Source: Asterionellopsis glacialis (Eukaryota > Bacillariophyta > Plagiogrammaphyceae > Rhaphoneidales > Asterionellopsidaceae). Taken from it: 64,000 nucleotides of DNA. The stretch is taken from positions 31,620 to 95,619 of the forward strand of contig WKLE02002440.1 in NCBI GenBank assembly GCA_014885115.2, in the 5' to 3' direction. Made by a program: the position numbers and the translations under genes. Shown here one piece after another: positions 11,174-21,400 of the stretch (position 1 is the stretch's first letter; each line of letters starts with the position of its first letter). A model generated the notes under the pieces. The model was not told the DNA's origin and searched no databases. It saw only the letters and a list, made by a program, of their open reading frames with translations.

Positions 11174-11821
11174 ATGATGCAACGATCCTTCATCATCAAG
11201 TCCATCTTTGCTCTTCTTTGCAGTAGCAGTTTTCTGCTGGCGTCCCGGACGACATCCGCTTACACCTTTGGCACTACTGCTGCTAGTCCTACTCGTCAAG
11301 TGGACCGTACTCCCTTTAAAATGATGCCCGTTGAAACACCCACAAGAGAAAAGACAGATCGTAAGACGGACAAAAAGACAAACAAACGCAATAATAATAA
11401 AGATAGAAAGGATGAAGGCTTTGTGTGGCGTCGTGATGGACCATTGGAATATTTACAAGATTCAGCTGAATCAAGAGAAGATGATGATCCATTCCATATT
11501 TTGTTGTTGGGTGCTACCTTTGATAAGCCAAAGATTACAGTGCCCTATGTATCCTCCTCGTTAGAGTATGTACTAGAAATGCCACCTCTTGAGGCCACAG
11601 AATTAACAACCTTTGCCTATGAACATGGAATGAGTTGCCTAGGAACATGGACACGACAAGAATGTTTATCATTAGCCAAGCAAATTCAAGTTCGTGACAT
11701 TGTTTGTCGAGTTGTACCCTACGCGGAGGGTGGTCACCGTGGATGGCAAGCCAAGGATGCCGGTGGCTCCAATAAGGAAAGTTCGAATAATAGCAGTGGA
11801 GGATGGGGAGGATTTGATTGA
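11174..11821 (+). CDS. ClpS-like protein, probably plastid-targeted
   Basis: 215 aa, single exon. The N-terminus is hydrophobic (about residues 7-24) and followed by ASRTTSAYTFGTT, which resembles a diatom bipartite plastid signal with an aromatic residue just after the signal-peptide cleavage site; a Lys/Arg-rich linker follows. Residues about 105-180 match the ClpS fold pattern: FHILLLGATFDKP, a V-x-x-x-L-E-Y-V-L helix, EATELTTFAYEHGMS and a final VCRVVPY strand. ClpS adaptors deliver N-degron substrates to the Clp protease. The usual Asn-Asp pair after the first strand is not seen, so substrate binding may differ. The tail is Gly/Ser-rich. Family assignment is by pattern only. Confidence 0.6.
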   Translation: MMQRSFIIKSIFALLCSSSFLLASRTTSAYTFGTTAASPTRQVDRTPFKMMPVETPTREKTDRKTDKKTNKRNNNKDRKDEGFVWRRDGPLEYLQDSAESREDDDPFHILLLGATFDKPKITVPYVSSSLEYVLEMPPLEATELTTFAYEHGMSCLGTWTRQECLSLAKQIQVRDIVCRVVPYAEGGHRGWQAKDAGGSNKESSNNSSGGWGGFD

Positions 11822-12256
11822 GAAAAGAAAAGAAATAATCTCCGACGAACCACGATTGACCCCCACCTGTTGTTGGAATCATGTCATCATATCATAGACT
11901 CTGTACCGCGCAAATTTAGAGATAATCGAAAAGCAATAAATATAAACTATACTCTAGGTTTTCTAAAACAGATTATCAACACAAGCATATATGTTCTCCT
12001 CTTCTCGAGAGTGTGTTTAGATCATACGCATCGTCAACATCTTGTATTAACTCTAGTCCTTAGAACTGCAACATATGCACATGAAACGGCAAACGATAAA
12101 TAGATGAATGGCTATCATGCTCAGAGGACGACACCAATAACGACAATGGAGTGGTATAATCTCAAACTTTTAAAAATATTCATAATGTGGTTTTGGATTC
12201 TACTCGATCTCTGACTTTCTAGTACTTTTGGTTTCGTAATAGATATCTTGTTCCGC
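11822..12256. other. Convergent intergenic region
   Basis: 435 nt between two 3' ends; AT-rich, nothing further seen. Confidence 0.6.
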
Positions 12257-13057
12257 TTAACTCTCTTTAGGTTGTAATTTTTCAACACTGTTGTCGACAG
12301 TCATGGGTGATCTTGATTTTGATGGTGTCTTGCGATACAAGCAGAATGGTGACCCATTTAGAAATCCTCCTGACCATGCCATACATCCCATACCAATCAA
12401 AACTTCACCATCTGCATAATCACTGCGTAAAACCTTGATTTCATCCAACATGGTACGCCATAATGAAAAAAAGTTTTGATAATTCTTATACTTGACAGAA
12501 ACAGCAAGCTTATTCGAACCATAAAATGATGGTTCTAATGCATAATCTACTCGATGTTCTCGTTCTATTATCCCATGATTGATATTATTATTGTTATCTG
12601 TTCTTTGGAAAAGATTAGCCCCCGTCTTGTCCTTGGAGGAAAAGGACTTTCCACACCAACGTCGTGGTCCTAGACTAAACAATTGATGTGTCATAAAATT
12701 TGATACAAACGTCATTAACCAACCATTATTATCAAGTAAAACTGCATCCCAATCACCTTGGATAGATGAAAGATCTGTCACACTATCACATGTACAATAA
12801 AGTTGTAAAAATTCTTTACGATTCAATTGTTGTAATGTGCCAACTGCTTCATCCACAGAAGAACAATCCTTGGAAAACAAAAAACTTGATGATGATGATG
12901 ATGATGATGATGATGACGGTGGTGGATCATTTTTCTTGGTAACCTGTTCAGTTGTTTGGATTACTTGATATGTCTGCCACATATTTTGTGCACATGATGC
13001 CGCTAATGTTGCTGTGACTGCCGCAACAGCTCTCGTTACTAGAAATGGAATCATCAT
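12257..13057 (-). CDS. Unknown protein with signal/anchor segment and Ser tract
   Basis: The frame is open upstream to 13222 but with no ATG before 13057, so the start is placed there: 266 aa. The N-terminal 30 residues are hydrophobic (IPFLVTRAVAAVTATLAAS), either a signal or an anchor. A poly-Ser run follows, encoded by an ATC/GAT microsatellite at about 12888-12915. The C-terminal 170 residues look globular: GDWDAVLLDNNG, a WCGKSF motif, VDYALEPSFYG and a final GSPFCLYRK. The W-x-G-K and terminal strand pattern are faintly like lipocalin-type or GXWXG/DUF4334 folds, but I do not claim membership. An upstream exon joined by splicing is possible. Confidence 0.6.
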   Translation of the reverse strand: MMIPFLVTRAVAAVTATLAASCAQNMWQTYQVIQTTEQVTKKNDPPPSSSSSSSSSSSFLFSKDCSSVDEAVGTLQQLNRKEFLQLYCTCDSVTDLSSIQGDWDAVLLDNNGWLMTFVSNFMTHQLFSLGPRRWCGKSFSSKDKTGANLFQRTDNNNNINHGIIEREHRVDYALEPSFYGSNKLAVSVKYKNYQNFFSLWRTMLDEIKVLRSDYADGEVLIGMGCMAWSGGFLNGSPFCLYRKTPSKSRSPMTVDNSVEKLQPKES

Positions 13058-13595
13058 GACTGTGACGACGATACTTAACTTGTTTGGTCTTTGTCTTCCG
13101 GTCGCCGCTTTGTTTACCGTAGTTTGTTCAGATTCTCGTTGCAAAACAGCGAAAGAGAAAAATATGAGAAAGGAGCGGAAAAATTGGGAGGCACATGACG
13201 TTGACCAATAATTTTTGTCCAACGAACAAGCACAATAATTACATGATCTGCTGACGTCGAAAAATATTGTCCTACTGTATTTACCTCGTAATTCGTAATA
13301 TTATTTTTTTGTATGTAACCAGCAAAGGTACCTGTACGACCAACCCCGTAGAAAAACGGCACTATAACACCACATCGGGGGCTCTGATTTTATTTTTCAA
13401 GTTTTCGTCAATCTATTATTTGTACAGCTTTATTATTTATAATTATAATCACTATAATAACTCCTGTCTAAAGTCGTTGCATGTAACAAAAAAGAAAATT
13501 ATGCAACGACAATACAAACAATGTTCCTTTTTTCTTAATCTCCTTTAAATATTTCGTTCTTTACCATACCCATGGCTCTTCTTATAGTTGTAGCA
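13058..13595. other. Intergenic region between two minus-strand genes
   Basis: 538 nt, AT-rich toward the AFG1-like 3' end. One GGTACCTG word lies near 13327. No gene seen. Confidence 0.55.
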
Positions 13596-15179
13596 TCATC
13601 GCCACCATTCTGATCCACTCATTTCAGCTAAACGCGATTCAGCTCTTCGAAAAGAAAATGAAACATCTTGGACTCCCGATAATTGAGCTAATGAAACTCC
13701 CACTCTGCCGGTGGCAGACCACTCCATACTGTCACCATTAGTAGTTTTTATCATGGTAGTCGAGTTGGAGCTTGAGCTTCCTCCTTCACCACTTACCCAA
13801 CTTTCTTTACCAATTGTTTCTTCTTCTACTAGAGCAATTTCTTCATCACCATCATTTGTTGATACACTGGCATCAAAGTCGACAAACAAATTTTCTCTTG
13901 ATACTTGTGCACTAATAACAAGTCTCGATCTGGCTTCGTAGAGTGTATCAATCAAGGTGACAAATCTTCTAGCTTCATTGTAATGATTAGCACCCAGTTG
14001 AGGGACATTCTCCACGATAATAGTTTCAAATCTATTTGCAAGTGATATGTAGTCTGCAGCACCTAAGGGTTGGTGACAAAGATCATCAAAATCAAACCAA
14101 GCACATTTTTCATTTGCTCTTGTAACTTCGACCTTTCGACCCATCATCACTGGCACAGACTCGTTCCGTAATACCCCCCCTCCATTTGAGAATATTCGTA
14201 CTATTGACTCCAACGTTTTAGATTCATTACATGGCCAAAAGTATGAGTTTCCTTCCTCGCTTTCGGAACGAGCTGCATCCTTGCGATAGTCATGAGTTGT
14301 ATCCATTGAAATTATATCACATGTCTCCTTGATGGTATCTATGAAAGGTAAGAAAAGGGAACGATTGAGACCTCCCTCGTACAGAGAATCAGGTGGGCGA
14401 TTCGATGTTGACACAACCACCACTCCTATATGGAACAAAACTGAAAAAAGCCGCTTTAATATCAATGCATCCGCAATATCTGTAACTTGGAATTCATCAA
14501 AACACAACAGTTGTGCCTCGTGGGCAAGCTCTAGAGCTACAAAGGGTATTGGATCTTGTTTTGGGTGCACCTTTTTAAATTCATGTATACGATAATGAAC
14601 ATCCAACATGAATTCATGAAAATGGGCACGTCTCCTCCCTCTTCTTCGTGTTGCATCATCACAAACATCGTAAAAAAGATCCATACAAAAACTTTTACCA
14701 ACACCAACTGATCCATGTATATACATTCCACGAGTTGTTGTGTTTATCGATGGTGTCAGTGAAAATGCTCTTTTCAACATTCCTTGAGTCTGCCGTACCA
14801 ACATGTACGCCTTGTTGTACGATTCGTCGTTGCGTTGAAATGGCGATAAATTGTTATGTTTGTTACTGTATGACATCGTAAAGGAGTAATCCTCAATAAT
14901 TTTCTGAAGATCGCCAGGATCTTGGATCACTTGAGAATCGGAGGAGGCGAGTGACTGATACAGGGCATCGAGTTTGGAAGCAAGTCTAATCTGAGTCTCA
15001 TCACGTCGAATATCACCTGCTTCTACTTTTTGATTGTATGCTGCCGACACTGGTCCAAGAAGATGAGGAGAACTTGTCGTGGAGAACAGTGAACGCTTTC
15101 CAATCTGACTACCATTTTTAGAAATAACCAAGGAAACACAAGTAGCTCTATGTATCCTTGCTAAAGTATGAGAAATCAT
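13596..15179 (-). CDS. AFG1/LACE1/ZapE-type AAA ATPase
   Basis: ATG at 15179 (the frame is open further up but without ATG); 527 aa. The Arg/Ser/Thr-rich N-terminus fits a mitochondrial presequence. The family's N-terminal signature GPVSAAYNQKVEAG is near residue 42. Walker A GSVGVGKS is at about 156-163 and Walker B LLCFDEFQVTD at about 224-234. The sensor region VVVSTSNRPPDSLYEGGLNR follows, and the C-terminus ends with the family's FSFRRAESRLAEMSG. AFG1-like proteins are mitochondrial P-loop ATPases linked to protein quality control of respiratory complexes; bacterial ZapE acts at division. An acidic and Ser-rich insertion near residues 430-480 is specific to this copy. Confidence 0.92.
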   Translation of the reverse strand: MISHTLARIHRATCVSLVISKNGSQIGKRSLFSTTSSPHLLGPVSAAYNQKVEAGDIRRDETQIRLASKLDALYQSLASSDSQVIQDPGDLQKIIEDYSFTMSYSNKHNNLSPFQRNDESYNKAYMLVRQTQGMLKRAFSLTPSINTTTRGMYIHGSVGVGKSFCMDLFYDVCDDATRRRGRRRAHFHEFMLDVHYRIHEFKKVHPKQDPIPFVALELAHEAQLLCFDEFQVTDIADALILKRLFSVLFHIGVVVVSTSNRPPDSLYEGGLNRSLFLPFIDTIKETCDIISMDTTHDYRKDAARSESEEGNSYFWPCNESKTLESIVRIFSNGGGVLRNESVPVMMGRKVEVTRANEKCAWFDFDDLCHQPLGAADYISLANRFETIIVENVPQLGANHYNEARRFVTLIDTLYEARSRLVISAQVSRENLFVDFDASVSTNDGDEEIALVEEETIGKESWVSGEGGSSSSNSTTMIKTTNGDSMEWSATGRVGVSLAQLSGVQDVSFSFRRAESRLAEMSGSEWWR

Positions 15180-15758
15180 GAGCAACCAACGGGTGCGGAT
15201 ACAGGGTAACAACGGAACAAGCGTCGTTGTTGCTTGCTGACAGCGGCAGAGTCACACAGCCGACATTCTGAACCCATAACGGGAAAATTTGCTACAGTTT
15301 TCAAATTTCCAAAAAAAAATTATGCGAATGAATCATCGCATCGTCAGAGAGACGGAGGTTGATTCGCAGCAGTACGGTTATAAAAAACAGTACACCCAAA
15401 GAAGTGTTCATTCGCGCATAAAAAAACCACATCTGCGCGCAGATAGATGTTTCAAGGTCAAAAGCTGAGTGACATCATTCGCTGCGAAGACCTCTACGCG
15501 TCGCTACACGCGGAACGAACAAACAACACATCATCTCCATGAAAACCCATCACAGCATCCTCTCCTCCCTGTTTTTCTCGTATACATCACTCAAGCTACA
15601 AGTTCAGCAGCCTCTACCATTCACACCAAAACGCTAGTGTTATAGTGATTTGCATTCGTTTTCACAGGTCTCTAGCAGTCATTAGCCCTGAAACGGAATA
15701 CAGAAATAACGGCAACGTTCCTAAAAGAAAATCCAGCAAATCAAAGAACAAAACGACA
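15180..15758. promoter_or_regulatory. Divergent promoter region
   Basis: About 580 nt between the divergent AFG1-like and plastid-type genes. It contains the 14-bp perfect palindrome ATCTGCGCGCAGAT at 15431-15444 and an A-rich tract near 15310. Promoter function is inferred from position only. Confidence 0.45.
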
Positions 15759-16523
15759 ATGAAATTCAATTCTCTCCTTGTGTTGTCTCTTGCTCTTTCT
15801 GGGGTTAACGGCTTTATGTCATCCCAGTCGAAGAGTGTTGCTTTTTCTCGTCAAACTAAAAGCAGCAGCAGTGAATTAGCCAATATCATCAGAGCTGATG
15901 CAGAAGATTTCACATTTGATCAGCTGCAAGGTGGGGTTCGTTTGGCAATGGAGAGTGCAATCAAGATTGTTGGCGACGTGAAACATGCACCAGGAAGTGC
16001 TTCTACCGATGTTAATAATTTACTCCGTTACACAAAAGTTACAGAAGTTGATGACTCCGTTGTCAAGAACGTAATGAGCCAAGTTGGGTCCACACTTATT
16101 TGCACTGGAAAAGGAGAAGAAATGTATAAGGATCCGGGTGACACTGCCAATAAGGAAATCAGGCTGGGTCCAAATGAAGCAATCAAGGATGCTCTCGTTT
16201 CTGCTGCATCAGTCGGAGAGGCCGAAAACATAGTGGTGAACTTTTTGGGTGGTGATGATTTAATGTTCGATGAAGTAACAAATGCATTGACAGAATTTAC
16301 CTTGGATTTGAGTCCTCCTACAAAGTGTAAGGTTTCATTCAATTCATTATGTCACACATCATTTCCTAATGGAAGTGCTACGGTTACAGTTCTGTCAACA
16401 AAAGGAGATAGTGGAAACTCTATGAAGGGTGCAGAAAAGACCGTCGCAAGTGGTGAAGTGTACTTCCGAGATGGAAAGTGGTATACTGTAACAGAGGAAG
16501 ATATTAACACTGCCATTGCATAA
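15759..16523 (+). CDS. Unknown protein, probably plastid-targeted
   Basis: The frame is open from about 15645, but the ATG at 15759 puts a clean signal peptide at the N-terminus, so this start is preferred (254 aa). The signal MKFNSLLVLSLALSGVNG is followed at once by FMSSQ, a Phe at the cleavage point as in diatom plastid precursors, then a Ser/Lys-rich transit-like stretch. The mature part is about 220 residues: FTFDQLQGGVRLAMESAIKI, an LRYTKVTEVDDS segment, and a C-terminal half rich in beta-prone Val/Thr/Ser ending in EVYFRDGKWYTVTEEDI. I do not recognise the family. Its divergent neighbour is the AFG1-like gene. Confidence 0.75.
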   Translation: MKFNSLLVLSLALSGVNGFMSSQSKSVAFSRQTKSSSSELANIIRADAEDFTFDQLQGGVRLAMESAIKIVGDVKHAPGSASTDVNNLLRYTKVTEVDDSVVKNVMSQVGSTLICTGKGEEMYKDPGDTANKEIRLGPNEAIKDALVSAASVGEAENIVVNFLGGDDLMFDEVTNALTEFTLDLSPPTKCKVSFNSLCHTSFPNGSATVTVLSTKGDSGNSMKGAEKTVASGEVYFRDGKWYTVTEEDINTAIA

Positions 16524-16702
16524 AGTGCCTCAATAGTAAAATTGACAATCATGGAAACAACCCTGATGGAATCGCATCATTTGTTCTACAAAGTAAATTC
16601 ATAAGTTGATACTGCTGACCAAACTCTTGATATTTAAGCATTCATGGACTGAAAATTCGACGCAGAAAAATTGTGTTTTGGTAGGACCTACAACTCCTCT
16701 GA

Positions 16703-17609
16703 TCACACGGGGGAGTTGGCGTCTTCTGGGCTTTTGCGTGTTTTTGCTTCATCAAGGACCCAGTTAAAGTCTACTTTTTGACACAACTCGTTATCGTCGT
16801 CTCGTGCAATGTCGCTAGCAATTCCAGCTCTTCGTCGATTTGCTCCAGAACACTGCACAAAATCGGGTCCACAAAGTCTCTCGTCACAGTCAAAACAGGG
16901 GTCCAATCTACCAGAAGCATCCGTAATATTCTCCGTCCCTGGAAGTGCTGGCATCCAGGGAAATAATCGATGTTTGACGCATGTGGCTAAACAATTTTTC
17001 ATGTTACAGACAGCGTTGTCAATCCAACATGATGTACAGTCGTCTGTCATTTGGACTTTTTCCTTGAGGCAAGAGAATGCCCTTTTCCAATCTCCGCCAC
17101 GAAAAACTCCAACTTTAGAACATCCTGTCATAATTTCTTTTAGAGTATTCCTAGTTCTGTAATAAATTGCAATGTCGTTCACGTTGCTGCATGACCCACA
17201 ATGGCCACAATTCAGGACCTTGTAGTTTTCATCGTCTAGCAGTGCATTCGAATTCTCGTAAGTTTCTTGTTTAAGTAAAGGAGTATCAATATTTTTACTG
17301 TTTTTTTAATAGCACAAATTCGATTTGTTTTGTACAGTCAAATGGTCGACGGTGATGATGCCCATATTCTTCTTTCTGTGTCTTCGCCGACAAGTAGGAT
17401 AACTGTCAAAGCTAGCACAGCCAATGACACAACAGTGACAAACCGGAAAAGTAGACTAAGCAATAAATTTCGAGGGTGTTCGTGTCTGGTTTGAACAGAC
17501 CTTACATCATCTGAAAAATTTTCGCTGTCTTTCGATATATGCTTGTGTCTATTCGCGATGGAGCAGAATGCTCCTGTAGAGACGACGCCATCTTCATTCT
17601 CTGCGACAT
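16703..17609 (-). CDS. Single-pass membrane protein with Cys-rich luminal domain
   Basis: Three-exon model on the minus strand: 17506-17609, 17351-17455 and 16703-17297, giving 267 aa. Introns of 50 nt (GTAAGG...TTAG) and 53 nt (GTCGAC...ACAG) restore one frame. Each exon reads into the next: an N-terminal cytosolic piece, then a strong membrane segment (FVTVVSLAVLALTVILLV), then a Cys-rich domain beginning LNCGHCGSCSN. That domain has the NCGxCGxCSN-x2-DI pattern, RNTLKEIMTGC, DCTSCWIDNAVCNMKNCLATC and CFDCDERLCGPDF, about 18 Cys in all. I associate this layout with an uncharacterised stramenopile family of type II membrane proteins; the function is unknown. The second donor is weak, and an alternative 20-nt first intron is also in phase, so the boundaries are tentative. 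Confidence 0.65.
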
Positions 17610-17833
17610 GATCTTTTTCTGTGATATCTCAAATTTCCGAGAAAAATCGCCCTCGCGATATTTGCGCGCACCCTCAATCAGAACAGAGGAGAAATCCTCG
17701 ATAAAAGAGACAGTTGCGACCAACAACCAGAGACCAACGATACGAAATCATAATAGACCCAAGGTGATGGACCTGTAAACAACAAACCAATATTCTGCAT
17801 ACTTGCTCTGTTATTTTTCGAACTTGAGACACC

Positions 17834-18127
17834 ATGGTCCAAGGCAATGAGGTGGTCAATCTCCGTACCTTCTTTGATGAGTGGAGCCGATGTGTAGGAT
17901 CAGGATACCAGAAAGACCATTTATATCGATTTGGAAAGTTTGACAGTTGCTCGCCTCAATGGCATGATCTGAAGACGGCAATCAGAGCCAAGTCGAACAA
18001 GGATCCAGCTGAAGCTAAGAGCCTAATCGAATCAACGCATTACAAACAAAATTTGGGGAGTGATCCTGCTTGTTCTCCAACAGCTGGTGTGATATGGGAA
18101 TTGAAAGAGACTCCTGGATGGGATTAG
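17834..18127 (+). CDS. Small DUF3128-like (C22orf39/PANTS-type) protein
   Basis: 97 aa from ATG 17834. The core FFDEWSRC, LYRFGKFDSCSPQW and a following charged helix match the small DUF3128 family, whose members share W-x2-C, Y-x-x-G and C-x5-W spacing. The C-terminus VIWELKETPGWD also resembles the family's W-x-x-R-x-x-P-P-x-W ending. The size fits. No targeting signal is evident. The function of plant and algal members is unknown. It is convergent with the clathrin gene, with about 370 nt between stops. Confidence 0.65.
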   Translation: MVQGNEVVNLRTFFDEWSRCVGSGYQKDHLYRFGKFDSCSPQWHDLKTAIRAKSNKDPAEAKSLIESTHYKQNLGSDPACSPTAGVIWELKETPGWD

Positions 18128-18494
18128 AAATAGAAAAAACAGTAACTGGATAGACTGCATATTAACGTACACTATGCTTGTGCAAAACTGAATTGAGCAT
18201 TACAATCTTGAATACTTATTGACTATGAACAAATACCTTACATCAGCAGTTCCTTTTGCTCTAAATATAGTTCTTGGCGGGACATAATTCAAACACTTTC
18301 AAGGAACATGTTTAAAGCATAACAATAGTCATCGGCACAGGAGCAAAGGACTGAGTAAAATAAATCACAACACATCTAAGTTACTTATCTAGATATTCTA
18401 GAAAAGAAAATGGTAAAAATCATAACGAAGTTCAAAATGGCCCAACAGAGAATTACTTCCCCTTTTTAAAAATCGATAACAAATTACCACTTCC
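18128..18494. other. Convergent intergenic region
   Basis: 3' flanks of the DUF3128-like and clathrin genes; AT-rich, nothing else seen. Confidence 0.6.
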
Positions 18495-21400
18495 TTAGTA
18501 ACCTGGTTGTTGCGGCATTGGCATGCCGCCGCCATTGGGCATCATACCAGGTTGCATCTGAGGTTGTGCCTGGGCGAATCCAGACATATCAATTCCAGCA
18601 GATGGGTTCGGGGTGGTAGGCATTGGGATGCCACCACCATTTTCAATCATCAATACGCCACCAAATCCCCCGAGGTTGCCGTAAGTTTGTGCAATACCCT
18701 CTTGAGCAGTTTCGGCTTCCTTTGGTGGTGCGGTGCGGTCTTCTAACTTCTTCAAGCGTTCATTAGTGTTGCGGAATGTCTGAATGAAGTATGGCATGAC
18801 GAAGTTGTGGTAGCCATTGAGCCATCCAAGTTCAAGAGCAACATCAGGACTGACATGAGCGAAGCATGTGTAAAGTGTAGCGCTGAAGCATTCCTTCTCT
18901 GATGTTTCGCAGAAGAATCGAAGCAAACTATCAATAATCTCGCCATCAGCTGATTCGTTTGCAGTATCGATACAATCCTTCCACATCTTGTCGTTCTTGG
19001 AGAGATCGATAGAGTGAGAGTATTTTTTGTTGCATCTGTAAACGTAAGCAGAAATACGACGGAATTCAAGAAGCTCGTGTGTGGAGAGCTTGGAGGCGAG
19101 TGCAATCATGTTGAAGTTTTTGAAACTATCAATAGACTTCCTTAGAGACTCATAATCCTCATCTTCGACGTAAAGTTCGTTGAGTGCTTCGTTCACAGGG
19201 CTCAAGTTCAACTTTTGGACAGACTTCATGTAATCTTGTCCAAGCTTGAGAGCCCAGTCACCTGTGCGAGACAATTGTCCTACAACACGTGAATGATCGA
19301 CACTGTCTTCAAGCACTTCCATTAACCTTGTGAAAAGCTTAGGATGAGTGTTAACATAGTAAGGAATGGCCTTGTACATAACTTCATTGTTACGGACCTT
19401 GACAACGGCGTCAAGGAAGAGGTCGTTGTCAAATGCGGGAGCACGCTCCATCATGACCTTGACAGCGCTGTCGTGCTGTTTGTCCTGCATGTAAAGGTAG
19501 ACGGCAGGTTTATACAATCGAGCACGTTCACAAGCTCTCACAACCTTTGACACATTAAGCTTGCTGAAGAAGACCTTGCAGTGTTCCATAACCTTGTCTG
19601 GTACGTGTTTTGTGTAAAGAACACCCAATTCAGTGAAAATTCCAATGTGAGCATCCTCCAAGCCAATACCTTGCTCGAAGAGAGAAACAAGATGAGTGAA
19701 GTGGCCAAGGTCCGAGTAGTAAGTGACAACTTCATCAACATGATCGGGATACTTGATAACTTCAAGACCACACTGAGATGCCAACCTGAACTCTTCAGCA
19801 CGAAGACATGCAAAGCAAACCTGCTTCCAGGTGGAAACGTTGTTGGCCTTGCCAGCGGCAGCCACGGCCTCTCGGTACTCTTCGAGGTGGATGTGACAAA
19901 GAGCTAATTTGGAGTTGTTGTTGATGTTGATGAATAAAATCTTGGCAGCTTGGTAGAGTCCCTCGGAAAAGCATCGGTCGCCGATGGTTTGAATGTTGGC
20001 AACATTTGGCCCATTCACGAAGACTTCCATCTCGGTCAAGTTGTTAGTCTTAGCATAAGCGTAAATGAGTTCGGTATCGAGGAGATTCTCTTGCATACTT
20101 TTTCTTGCCATCTTAAGGTACGGAATAAGTTCGGTCCAAATGCCAGCTTCGTTGGATTGATCGCAAACAATAACATACTCGCTGGCATCTTCGGCATTGA
20201 TGAAACTCTCAATTGCCTCAGCAGGGAACTTCTCTTCAAGTTGAGCCTTACCAAGTTTAGACCAGACAGGCTTCTCGTCGCACTGAGAGGCGTATGCCTT
20301 AGCACGCTCAAGATCCTTCATGAAGTCAACAAGAACGCCAATAGCAAGAACCTGCATCTCAACTTGTTCATCCTTCTCTTGAGTGTATTCCACCTTGGCA
20401 AATTTGTTGTAAATGCTGAAGGCTTCTTCGTAAAGCATGTGGCTCTCGGAAACACAAATAAGAGCAATGTCTTTGGCATCGAAATTGTCGAGTTGATCAA
20501 TGTATCCAGCAACACGAGTGGAATCGGCCCTAATGGCAGTAAGAATGAGTAAGTTCTGGAGATTTTTGTTGTCAGAAAAGTCAGAACCTTGGAGAATAAT
20601 TCTCTCTAGAAGACTGATGAGCTCTCCGGGAAGATCGGCAGCCATGAAAGCCTTCACAGTGCATGAAACTTCATCGGCGGAAGTACTTTCGGGTAAGGCC
20701 CATTCAACAATCTGGTCGATAAGCTGACGACGCTTGGGATCTTCTTCGGCATCCTCCGCCTCGTCTTCAGGCCTGTTCAATACCTTGGCCCAAAGATCCA
20801 AATCTTGCCTTTCGACGAGGTACTTGGCAAGATCACGGAAGAGACCGTGGGTGTGACTGACCTTGATAAGCTCTTCATCGCATTCACCGGCACCCTTCTT
20901 GTAGGCCATGAAAGCAAGTTGGGGGTCAAGAGACTCACAGAAGGGTCCAAGAACCTTAGGATCATAGAACATGTTGTTCAAGAGGAAAGCCTTGGGGTCA
21001 CGGTTGAGGGTAATGTAAATCTTTCCGAGAGCGTTGTGTGTGCCAGCCTCGGTACTTCCGGTTGCGACACGGGCTTCAAGCCAGGGCTGCAAAAGACGGA
21101 GACGATTACGAGTCTCGGCAACTTCAACCATTTCTTCAACGGGACAAGCAGTGCCAACAGCCATCAAAATACGCTTAATGAAATCCTCATTGGCACCAAG
21201 GTCCAAAAGCTTTCCAACAACCTGCGGGGTCTTTTGTGGGGACACCTTCGTAACATACACTTCAACATACTGCAAAAGACTGTTCAAGTACAAATACTCA
21301 GTGAGTTCATCAACGAAGTCGAAACGATCACAAACGTGGATGAGGGGACGGGGATCAGGCAACTTCGCTCCCTTCAAGTACTCTTTAACCTCTTCGGGGT

